This document shows, one piece after another, positions 5,885-11,148 of a DNA stretch of 11,148 bases; within the stretch, counting starts at the first letter, position 1; each line of letters opens with the position of its first letter. The position numbers were made by a program, and so were the translations under genes. The stretch comes from Betaproteobacteria bacterium. GTDB taxonomy: Bacteria > Pseudomonadota > Gammaproteobacteria > Burkholderiales > SG8-41. The notes beneath the pieces are model-generated. The model made no database searches. It was not told the origin of the DNA and saw nothing but the letters and a program-made list of their open reading frames with translations. The stretch is taken from positions 1-11,148 of the forward strand of contig JANXSE010000235.1 of NCBI GenBank assembly GCA_025356695.1. The letters run 5' to 3'.

Positions 5885-7135
5885 TCAGGCCTCGACGATG
5901 AAGCCGACGCGATGGATGCCGTTCCAGAAGTAACCGAGCGGGTTCCACGCCGAAATGATCGGCTGCACGTTGCCGCGGCTGTCGGTGGCGCGTGCCAGCA
6001 CCGTCGTGTAGCCCGGCGCTTTCGGCCAGAACTCGGCGCTGAAAATGCGCCATGCGTATTTATCGCCGCCGCTGTTGATGTAGGCGCGTTGCCAGCTGCC
6101 GCCTTCGTTGAAGGAAACCTCCACCTTATCGATGTCGCCTTCACCGACCCAGGCGCGGCCTTCAATCAGCACGCTGCTGCCGAGCTTGAATGTGGCGTTA
6201 GGTGCCGGCGTGGTGATCATCGATTTGACGGGCCACGCTTCCGTGACGATGGCATCGGGCGGCATTTTTTCGCCGGGTTTCACCGGCGTACGCGGGATGC
6301 GGTAGCTGCTGTCCATGTAGGTGCCCTTGAACGGCGCATCGAGCACCGTGATAGTGTGCACCCATTTCGTCGAGGCGGAACCGACCCAGCCGGGAACGAT
6401 CAAGCGCAGCGGGAAGCCGTGGATTTTCGGCAGCGGCGCATCGTTCATGCCGAAGGCAATCAGCGTGTTGTCGTCCATGGCTTTGGACAGTGGCACCGAG
6501 CGGATCACCGGCGCCGCACTGGCGATGACGCCGAAGTCCCCGCCCTGTCCGGCGACGTACGCCGCGCCTGCTTTGATGCCGGCGGCCTGCAGCACATCGC
6601 GCAGACGCACGCCGGTCCACTTCGGACAACCCATGCCGCCGGTCGGTAGCCACGGCGTGCCGCTTGGCGTTGGCACGAAGGCGGAACGACCGGAGCCCGC
6701 GCATTCAAGCATGCCCTGCAGGCTGACGACGGGAAATTGCTGCCGCAGTTCGCCGAGGGAAAAGCGCAGTTCCTTGTCGACGAGGCCCTTGATGGCGAGA
6801 CGATGCTCGGCAACCTGCAAATCCGGTGTGAGCAGATTGTTGCGCACGAACATGCGGTCGTTCGGTGTTACAGCGAAATTGTGCTGGTCCGCCGGCACGC
6901 TGCCGGTGAGCGGGCGGTCGGAATGCGTTTTCATGGCGGGATTTTTTTCCGCCAGCACGGTTGCATTGGTTACGGTGCCTGCCGGATCGGCTGGCGGCTT
7001 GGGCGCTTCCGTCTGTGCCAGCAGTTGTCCGGGCAGCGCGGCGAGCGCGCCGGCGCCGACAAACCTTCCGACAAATTCGCGGCGGGAAAGCTCATTGCCG
7101 CGGTTCGCAACCTGATGTTCCGATTTCGCTGTCAT
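5885..7135 (-). CDS. Tat-exported sulfite oxidase family molybdoenzyme (SoxC/SorA-like)
   Basis: A 416-residue periplasmic molybdopterin oxidoreductase of the sulfite oxidase family, which typically oxidises sulfite or a related sulfur compound and passes electrons to cytochrome c. A twin-arginine signal is visible: SRREFVGRF at residues 17-25, then a hydrophobic stretch to QLLAQ. Within the molybdenum domain, MFVRNN (95-100) holds the conserved arginine, LECAGSGRSAF places the molybdenum-ligand Cys145, and WTGVRLRDVL and FPLRLIVPGWVGSASTKWV bind the cofactor. From about residue 305 the Ig-like Mo-co dimerisation domain follows (WVGEGDIDKVEVSFNEGGSW), ending NPLGYFWNGIHRVGF. GGAGGA lies eight bases before the ATG at 7135, excluding longer upstream starts. 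The substrate is inferred from the family; no other sox gene is present. The cytochrome gene follows after two bases. Confidence 0.9.
   Translation of the reverse strand: MTAKSEHQVANRGNELSRREFVGRFVGAGALAALPGQLLAQTEAPKPPADPAGTVTNATVLAEKNPAMKTHSDRPLTGSVPADQHNFAVTPNDRMFVRNNLLTPDLQVAEHRLAIKGLVDKELRFSLGELRQQFPVVSLQGMLECAGSGRSAFVPTPSGTPWLPTGGMGCPKWTGVRLRDVLQAAGIKAGAAYVAGQGGDFGVIASAAPVIRSVPLSKAMDDNTLIAFGMNDAPLPKIHGFPLRLIVPGWVGSASTKWVHTITVLDAPFKGTYMDSSYRIPRTPVKPGEKMPPDAIVTEAWPVKSMITTPAPNATFKLGSSVLIEGRAWVGEGDIDKVEVSFNEGGSWQRAYINSGGDKYAWRIFSAEFWPKAPGYTTVLARATDSRGNVQPIISAWNPLGYFWNGIHRVGFIVEA
5890..5893 (-). promoter_or_regulatory. Ribosome-binding site within the molybdoenzyme gene, setting the cytochrome TTG start
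   Basis: GAGG on the minus strand lies in the last codons of the molybdoenzyme gene, seven bases before the TTG at 5880-5882. The order GAGG, TGA stop, TTG start within about 14 bases suggests translational coupling of the two subunits. Confidence 0.5.
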
Positions 7136-7181
7136 GATGTTTTCCTCCAGTAGGGGGGCAAGTCCGAAATTTTGTTGAAGC

Positions 7182-7212
7182 ATTATAGGCCGGCGCTGAC
7201 CGCGCATGCCAA
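7182..7212 (-). promoter_or_regulatory. Probable sigma-70 promoter of the molybdoenzyme-cytochrome operon
   Basis: On the minus strand TTGGCA (7212-7207) and a perfect TATAAT (7187-7182) are 19 bases apart. Initiation near 7175 would leave a leader of about 40 bases containing the GGAGGA site before the ATG at 7135. The spacing is slightly long, but the -10 match is exact. Confidence 0.5.
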
Positions 7213-7324
7213 CCCGGGAAAATGGCCGGCGGGTACGGAAATGCGAACTGCAGTTATGCCTGAAAAGCAGGCTGCTGCATTCACCGCCTTCTACCTTGCG
7301 CAGAAAGTTTACGGCGAAACGGGA

Positions 7325-7353
7325 TTTTCAAGCTGCTTTGACTGCGTCATACT
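7325..7353 (+). promoter_or_regulatory. Possible weak promoter of the divergent monoheme cytochrome gene
   Basis: TTTTCA (7325-7330) and CATACT (7348-7353) each match the sigma-70 consensus at four of six positions with 17 bases between them. It would give a leader of about 27 bases. A nearby TTGACT at 7338-7343 has no -10 box at usable spacing. The 251-base intergenic region 7136-7386 shows nothing else recognisable besides the opposing promoter. Confidence 0.25.
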
Positions 7354-7386
7354 GCGGCAACACAACAATAACCGGGGGAGAAGGTC

Positions 7387-7893
7387 ATGCAGCTTTTCAA
7401 ATGGGCGGCTTTGATTGCGACGGTCGTGTTGTCCTCATTGCCGGGGATCGCGCAATGCGCGCAGGCTGAGACGGCAAAAAAAGCGGTGGCCCCCGAAATC
7501 ATCGCGCGCGGCAAATACATGGTGCAGACCGGCCATTGCAACAACTGCCATACGAGTGACTACACGAAAAAGGAAGGCCAGGTGCCCGAGGCTGAATGGC
7601 TGCTGGGCAGTGCGCCGCTTGGTTTTCGCGGCGGCTGGGGCACAACCTATGCATCGAACCTGCGCCTGACGGTGCCGAAATTTCAGGAAGAGCAGTGGGT
7701 TAAATACGTGAAGGTCATGCGCACGCGTCCGCCGATGCCGTTCTGGGCGTTGCGCGATACCACCGACAGAGACCTCGCGGCGATGTACCAGTACATCGTC
7801 AGCATGGGCGGGGCCGGTCAACCCGCGCCGGATTTCGTGCCGGCCGACCAGACGCCAAAGCCGCCGTACGAGACGCGGAGTGTCGTGCAGTAA
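7387..7893 (+). CDS. Periplasmic monoheme cytochrome c
   Basis: A 168-residue exported cytochrome with one heme c site, CNNCH at 51-55 in the context RGKYMVQTGHCNNCHTSD. The probable axial methionine is Met117 in RPPMPFWAL, followed by the usual D-x-D-L-A-A-M-Y-x-Y-I helix. This layout resembles single heme domains of cytochrome subunits that accept electrons from periplasmic dehydrogenases. A Sec signal peptide covers about residues 1-26. The start is well supported: GGGGGAGAAGG lies just before the ATG. It is divergent from the molybdoenzyme operon across 251 bases, so shared regulation and a role as downstream electron acceptor are plausible but unproven. Its TAA at 7891-7893 directly abuts the stop of the convergent Bug gene, with no intergenic base and no visible terminator. 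Confidence 0.9.
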   Translation: MQLFKWAALIATVVLSSLPGIAQCAQAETAKKAVAPEIIARGKYMVQTGHCNNCHTSDYTKKEGQVPEAEWLLGSAPLGFRGGWGTTYASNLRLTVPKFQEEQWVKYVKVMRTRPPMPFWALRDTTDRDLAAMYQYIVSMGGAGQPAPDFVPADQTPKPPYETRSVVQ

Positions 7894-8847
7894 TCAATCC
7901 GGTTTCAAACCGGTGGCCTTGACCACCTTCGCCCATTTGCCGATTTCGTTTTTAACGAATTCGGCGAAGCGGGCGCTTGAGCCATTCTCGGCTTCCATAC
8001 CGATGTCGAAGAGGCGCTCGCGCGTAGCGACCGCACTGGTGGCGCGGTTTAACTCTTCGTTTAAACGCGCGATGATTTTCGCCGGCGTGCGCGCCGGCAC
8101 TGCGATGCCGTACCAGTTGCTCGCGGAGTAACCGGGCACACCGGATTCCGCGACGGTCGGAATTTCCGGCGCCGACGGCGAACGTTTTTCGCCGGTCACG
8201 GCAAGCGCGCGCAATTTGCCGCCGCGCACCAGCGGCAAGCCGCCGGGAATCGTCGGAATGCTCATAGTCACGCGGCCGGCGACGACATCGGTAATGCCGG
8301 CCGCCATGCCCTTGTAAGGCACATGCGTCATCTCGATGCGTACCATTAGCCTGAACAATTCGCCAGCCAGATGGCTCGGTGAACCGGTGCCGGCCGAGGC
8401 GAAAAACAATTCGAGGCGGTGCGCGCGTGCCGCCTCGATCAATTCGCCGATCGATTTGACCGGCAGCGCGGGTGTGACCACCACCAGGCCCGGCCCGCTG
8501 CTCAACGGCGCGACCGGCGCAAAATCGCGCAGGCTGTCGTAGGGCAGCTTCGGGTAGAGCGTTGCGTTGACCGCAAAGCCCGCAGAAATCATCAGCAGCG
8601 TGTAACCATCGGCATCGGCGTGCGCGGCGAGTTCGCTGCCGATGATGCCGTTGGCGCCGCCGCGGTTGTCGATGATCAGCGTCTGGCCCCAGACTTTGTT
8701 GAGATGCGCGCCGATCAACCGCGCCTGCACGTCGCGCGGGCCGCCGGCCGCGAACGGCACGATCAGGCGGATCGGTTTGGTCGGGTAGTCCTGTGCCGAT
8801 GCGTTAAACGTGACGGCGGCAATTATGGCAAGAGCGCACGCATGCAT
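7894..8847 (-). CDS. Bug-type tripartite tricarboxylate transporter substrate-binding protein (TctC family)
   Basis: A complete Bug/TctC periplasmic receptor of 317 residues from the ATG at 8847. The signal peptide MHACALAIIAAVTFNASA is followed by mature QDYPTKPIRLIVPFAAGG, the family hallmark. GGANGIIGSELAAHADADGYT, LYPKLPYDSLRDFAPV, VPYKGMA, PLVRGGKLRALAVTG and AVPARTPAKIIARLNEEL follow in order, ending VVKATGLKPD. The ligand is unknown and no TctA/B partner is present. The start is uncertain. The chosen signal peptide lacks basic residues at its front, and there is no Shine-Dalgarno, because a palindromic repeat ends about four bases upstream. An in-frame GTG 27 bases earlier would add VRNAHPTK from the repeat and supply positive charges. 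The frame stays open to 8913. The hydrolase gene lies upstream on the same strand. Confidence 0.9.
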   Translation of the reverse strand: MHACALAIIAAVTFNASAQDYPTKPIRLIVPFAAGGPRDVQARLIGAHLNKVWGQTLIIDNRGGANGIIGSELAAHADADGYTLLMISAGFAVNATLYPKLPYDSLRDFAPVAPLSSGPGLVVVTPALPVKSIGELIEAARAHRLELFFASAGTGSPSHLAGELFRLMVRIEMTHVPYKGMAAGITDVVAGRVTMSIPTIPGGLPLVRGGKLRALAVTGEKRSPSAPEIPTVAESGVPGYSASNWYGIAVPARTPAKIIARLNEELNRATSAVATRERLFDIGMEAENGSSARFAEFVKNEIGKWAKVVKATGLKPD

Positions 8848-8851
8848 TTTG

Positions 8852-8909
8852 GTAGGGTGCGCATTGCGCACCTTCCGCCGTGATTCAGCGTGCGCGTTGC
8901 GCACCCTAC
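8852..8909. repeat. REP/BIME-like pair of inverted palindromic units
   Basis: Two 20-base units in opposite orientation (8852-8871 and 8890-8909) match at 18 of 20 positions and are separated by 18 bases. Each unit also folds alone: GGTGCGC and GCGCACC at 8856-8872, GTGCGC and GCGCAC at 8890-8904, both with three-base loops. The GTAGGGTGCGC end resembles interspersed palindromes common between proteobacterial genes, which are associated with REP-type transposases; no transposase is present here. The pair lies between the hydrolase and Bug genes, next to the Bug start codon. Confidence 0.7.
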
Positions 8910-8942
8910 GCATTGCCGTGATTGCCGCGCATACGATTCGGT

Positions 8943-9788
8943 TTACGGTTCGCGACAGGCAACGCCGTCATGCTGCGCAATGAAATGCAGTACCTGTGTC
9001 GCGCACGAGGCGGCGAACACCAGTTGCACTTTGTGAAACGCCGATGGTAGATGCACGAGCCGCAGATTGCGGATGCTGGTGGTCAGCATGCGCTCCTGCT
9101 CCGCGTCTGTGATCGGGCCGCCGGTCGGATACAAGCCGAGCACCGGCGCCTCGATGCGCGGCAGGTAGTCGGCTGCGTTGGCCGTGTTGACAAGTGTGGC
9201 CATGGCGCTCTGCGCGGCCGGATTGTTTTTCAGAAATTCATTGTTGTACCAATCGAGCAGGCCGGGATCGGTGCCGGGCGGGAAACGCGTGCTCGCGTTG
9301 GTGGCTTCCAGCCAGGCCTTACGGCCCATGGCGTCGACGGCGTCATGGCGCGTTTCGTGGCCCATCGCGTAAGTGACTTTGCCGGCCTTGTTGATGAAGG
9401 CGGGTGTCGAGACGAGTGACAGCGTGCGCACGCGCTGCGGGTGCAGCGCTGCCAGCGCAATGCACAGCACGCCGCCGATCGATTCGCCGCACAGATGCAC
9501 CGACTCCGCGCCAAGATCGTTGATGATGTCGATGAGATCGCCGACACAGTGCTCGAGGGTGAATTCGCGCTCAAGATCGAATTCGGCGGAGGACTTGCCG
9601 AGCCCGCGTATATCGGGTCGCACGACCTTGTAGAAACGCGCGAGGTAGGGCACCCAGCGGTACCAGAACTGCGACGAGCGGCCGTTGCCGTGCTGCAGGA
9701 GGAGATAGGGCGCATTGCGCCACGGGTCGGTGAAATCGTCGACGACGTAGTGCAGGGCCGGTTTGTTTTTGCGTTCGAGTATCGGCAT
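8943..9788 (-). CDS. Alpha/beta hydrolase fold enzyme (PcaD/haloperoxidase-like group)
   Basis: A 281-residue cytoplasmic enzyme with no signal peptide. The alpha/beta hydrolase signatures are clear: oxyanion loop LLLQHGNGRSSQFW (29-42), the PDIRGLGKSS turn, the nucleophile elbow GESIGG with Ser103, a probable acid residue near Asp228 (GGPITDAE) and the catalytic His252 in LPSAFHKVQ. The C-terminal pattern FHKVQ, then A-x-x-CATQVLHFI, is typical of the group containing 3-oxoadipate enol-lactonases and non-heme haloperoxidases. The reaction is probably ester, lactone or C-C hydrolysis, but the substrate cannot be read from the sequence. The ATG at 9788 has no Shine-Dalgarno; a CATAAT hexamer ends seven bases before it, which would suit a leaderless transcript. 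It lies upstream of the Bug gene at 7894-8847, separated by the palindromic repeat. Confidence 0.9.
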   Translation of the reverse strand: MPILERKNKPALHYVVDDFTDPWRNAPYLLLQHGNGRSSQFWYRWVPYLARFYKVVRPDIRGLGKSSAEFDLEREFTLEHCVGDLIDIINDLGAESVHLCGESIGGVLCIALAALHPQRVRTLSLVSTPAFINKAGKVTYAMGHETRHDAVDAMGRKAWLEATNASTRFPPGTDPGLLDWYNNEFLKNNPAAQSAMATLVNTANAADYLPRIEAPVLGLYPTGGPITDAEQERMLTTSIRNLRLVHLPSAFHKVQLVFAASCATQVLHFIAQHDGVACREP

Positions 9789-9912
9789 GGACGCGATTAT
9801 GCCGCAAGCAGTTGCTTAATTGGATCGATGCGGTATTGGCGGGGGCGCCATGCGGATAGAATGGCAGCGTGTAGCGTTGTCGTTGAATGAATTAGATCGG
9901 AACCGGAGAGCC

Positions 9913-10173
9913 ATGCAGAACTTGACCGAACTGACGGGATTCGTCGCCGCCATATTGACCACCTTTTCGTTTGTTCCGCAGGTCCTGCATGTGTGGCGCA
10001 CGCGCTCGGTCGCCGACATTTCCCTGGGCATGTATTCGACGTATACCTTCGGCATTGCCATCTGGCTGATCTACGGAATTTTGATCATGTCCTGGCCGGT
10101 TATCCTGTCGAATCTGGTGACGCTGGTCCTGGCGAGCAGCGTTCTGGTGATGAAAATCCGGTTCCGGCGCTAA
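9913..10173 (+). CDS. SemiSWEET family sugar transporter
   Basis: An 86-residue membrane protein of the PQ-loop/SemiSWEET family, the bacterial half-size relatives of SWEET sugar carriers. Three transmembrane helices are visible at about residues 6-25, 41-58 and 63-81. The PQ motif (FVPQVLHVWRTRS) closes helix 1. Trp51 and Asn67, sixteen residues apart, correspond to the substrate-contacting Trp and Asn known from crystallised SemiSWEETs. Such proteins dimerise in the inner membrane and move sugars down their gradient. The start at 9913 is chosen because GGAGAG lies just before it and it gives the usual family length; an in-frame extension back to about 9820 adds a non-conserved leader. It stands alone, divergent from the hydrolase gene across 124 bases, where TAGAAT at 9857-9862 is the only promoter-like element and lacks a good -35. 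Confidence 0.9.
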   Translation: MQNLTELTGFVAAILTTFSFVPQVLHVWRTRSVADISLGMYSTYTFGIAIWLIYGILIMSWPVILSNLVTLVLASSVLVMKIRFRR

Positions 10174-10185
10174 CCGCTGTTTTTT
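10159..10185 (+). terminator. Possible weak terminator after the SemiSWEET gene
   Basis: CGGTT (10159-10163) and AACCG (10172-10176) form a five-bp stem around the stop codon, with a run of six T at 10180-10185. The stem is short and the loop GC-rich, so termination would be partial at best. Confidence 0.25.
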
Positions 10186-10258
10186 CTGCCGTATCGTCAA
10201 AAACGGGTAGACTTGCCAAAAAAGCGGCCACCAAACCGCAACCACTGAAGGGGGCGTC

Positions 10259-10618
10259 ATGAATCGCACAGTCGCAGCACTGATGCTGGGGTTTGCCATC
10301 GCCGCGCCGTACGCCGGCGCGCAGCAGGCCACTGGCGAACTGAATGTCAAACAATTGCAGGGACGACAGGTTTTTGCGCAGTCGTGCGGCGTCTGCCACT
10401 TGCAGCCGTCGCTCGGCGTCAAAACCTACGGGCCGCCGCTGAACAAGACATCGGCGGCCGGGAATGATGCTGTCATGCGCGTCATCATTGCCAATGGCAG
10501 CGATCGCATGCCCGGCTTCAAGCATTACCTCAAGCCCGCGGAGATCGACGCGATCGTCGCTTATCTGCGGACTGTGCCGGCACCGATCGTGCGCGCTGCC
10601 AACGAAGCGCAGAAATAG
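10259..10618 (+). CDS. Small class I cytochrome c
   Basis: A 119-residue exported cytochrome. Residues 1-21 form a Sec signal peptide ending AGA-Q. One heme c site, CGVCH at 43-47, follows the classic GRQVFAQSC helix. TYGPPLNKTS and the axial Met84 in DRMPGF, then the closing helix EIDAIVAYLRT, complete a normal class I fold. It would shuttle electrons in the periplasm. GAAGGGGG lies just before the ATG at 10259. The next gene begins nine bases after the stop, and its AGGAG ribosome-binding site overlaps the TAG stop, so the two are almost certainly one operon and this cytochrome probably serves the heme-containing product of the next gene. No clear promoter was found in 10174-10258. Confidence 0.92.
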   Translation: MNRTVAALMLGFAIAAPYAGAQQATGELNVKQLQGRQVFAQSCGVCHLQPSLGVKTYGPPLNKTSAAGNDAVMRVIIANGSDRMPGFKHYLKPAEIDAIVAYLRTVPAPIVRAANEAQK

Positions 10619-10627
10619 GAGAACATC

Positions 10628-11148
10628 ATGCGCAACTTGAAAACGGGTTTGCTGATCTGCGTTGCTGCCCTGCTGTCGGTGGCCGAAGCCTGTGCGGCGG
10701 ATGTCATGTTGAGCGGCATGATCACCGCGCGCAACGGACAGAAGCTCGAGGGCGTCACCGTCTCCGCCAAACCGGAAGGCTCGACGATTACGACCAGCGT
10801 TTATACGGATAGCGGCGGCAGCTATGTTTTTCCGCCGCTGGCTGCCGGCAGGTATCGCGTCTGGGCACAGGCGCTCGGTTTTGAAACGGCCAAGAGTACG
10901 GTTGTGCTGGCGACGGCACAGCGCAGCAACTTCACGCTGGATGAAATCAGGAACGCCGAGCGGCGCTTCCGCCAGTTGCCGGGCGAGATGATGGTGGCCG
11001 CGCTGCCGGAGGCCACACCCGAAGACGCTCACATGAAGAAGATTTTCATGAACAACTGCACGGGCTGCCATGCGACAAGTTACGCGCTGCAGTTCCGCTT
11101 CGACGAAGCCGGCTGGAGCAAGATCATCGACCTGATGAAAGTGGTGCC
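10628..11148 (+). CDS. Carboxypeptidase-regulatory-like domain plus heme c domain protein, 3' truncated by the window end
   Basis: 173 codons are visible and the frame is open at the window edge. A Sec signal peptide covers residues 1-23 (ending ACAA-D). Residues 27-105 match a carboxypeptidase-regulatory-like beta sandwich: LSGMITARNGQKLEGVTVSA, then TDSGGSYVFPPLAAGRYRV and the closing LGFETA, NFTLDE. A linker with an amphipathic helix (EIRNAERRFRQLP) leads to a heme c site, CTGCH at 144-148, followed by RFDEAGWSKIIDLMKVV, the same W-x-x-x-I/V-x-x-M pattern as the first heme of the diheme cytochrome at 5283-5882. From memory, proteins with this front half can carry a streptogramin-lyase-like beta-propeller behind it; that part is not visible, so the activity is unknown. 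AGGAG at 10617-10621 sets the start and overlaps the preceding stop. Confidence 0.85.
   Translation, partial: MRNLKTGLLICVAALLSVAEACAADVMLSGMITARNGQKLEGVTVSAKPEGSTITTSVYTDSGGSYVFPPLAAGRYRVWAQALGFETAKSTVVLATAQRSNFTLDEIRNAERRFRQLPGEMMVAALPEATPEDAHMKKIFMNNCTGCHATSYALQFRFDEAGWSKIIDLMKVV

Noticed and set aside
5883..6053. Upstream extension of the diheme cytochrome into the molybdoenzyme gene
   Set aside because: The added residues are Arg/His-rich antisense-like sequence that would bury the signal peptide; the TTG at 5882 has a ribosome-binding site and gives a proper signal peptide.
5912..6649. Plus-strand open frame of 245 codons opposite the molybdoenzyme
   Set aside because: His/Arg/Ala-rich shadow of a gene whose cofactor-binding motifs are clear on the minus strand.
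5885..7135. Calling the region a thiosulfate-oxidising sox cluster
   Set aside because: Only a SoxC/SorA-like enzyme and a short cytochrome are present; soxXYZAB are absent.
1..11148. tRNA, rRNA, CRISPR array, transposase or riboswitch
   Set aside because: No regular repeat-spacer series, transposase-like protein, or recognisable structured RNA was seen by eye; tRNA and covariance-model searches were not possible.

Overview
The window looks like chromosomal DNA from a betaproteobacterium of the order Burkholderiales, or a close relative. It is GC-rich with strongly GC-biased third codon positions. It holds three Bug-type (TctC family) tripartite tricarboxylate receptor proteins, which are greatly expanded in that group, and many Sec- or Tat-exported electron-transfer proteins. 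This placement is inference; no rRNA or other marker gene is present.

Left part (1-2030). The last 22 codons of a Bug receptor are followed by an unrecognised cysteine-rich protein on the minus strand. Its 5' end collides head-to-head with the 3' part of a plus-strand reading frame; neither has a convincing start, so this is a probable rearrangement point or assembly join. A minus-strand TfdA-like Fe(II)/2-oxoglutarate dioxygenase follows, with a palindrome just upstream of its start.

Middle (2100-7900). A Bug receptor with a recognisable promoter is followed by an unrecognised exported protein with a methionine-rich N-terminus. A symmetrical pair of intrinsic terminators separates these from a convergent DUF1080 lipoprotein. 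Next is a minus-strand pair: a Tat-exported sulfite-oxidase-family molybdoenzyme and a short diheme cytochrome c that appears translationally coupled to it. A monoheme cytochrome c is transcribed divergently from the same 250-bp intergenic region.

Right part (7894-11148). A minus-strand alpha/beta hydrolase and a third Bug receptor are separated by a REP/BIME-like double palindrome that reaches the receptor's start codon. On the plus strand lie a SemiSWEET sugar transporter, a small class I cytochrome c, and the first 173 codons of a protein that joins a carboxypeptidase-regulatory-like domain to a heme c domain. The last gene runs off the window.

How the genes may work together. Four c-type heme proteins (five heme sites) and one molybdoenzyme lie within about 5.9 kb, suggesting periplasmic oxidation with electrons passed to the respiratory chain. 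The Bug proteins, the dioxygenase, the hydrolase and the DUF1080 lipoprotein suggest scavenging of organic acids or carbohydrate-related compounds. No complete pathway is visible, and I see no clear previously undescribed system. The most unusual points are the head-to-head broken frames, the mirrored terminators, the palindrome at the Bug start codon, and the unrecognised exported proteins.
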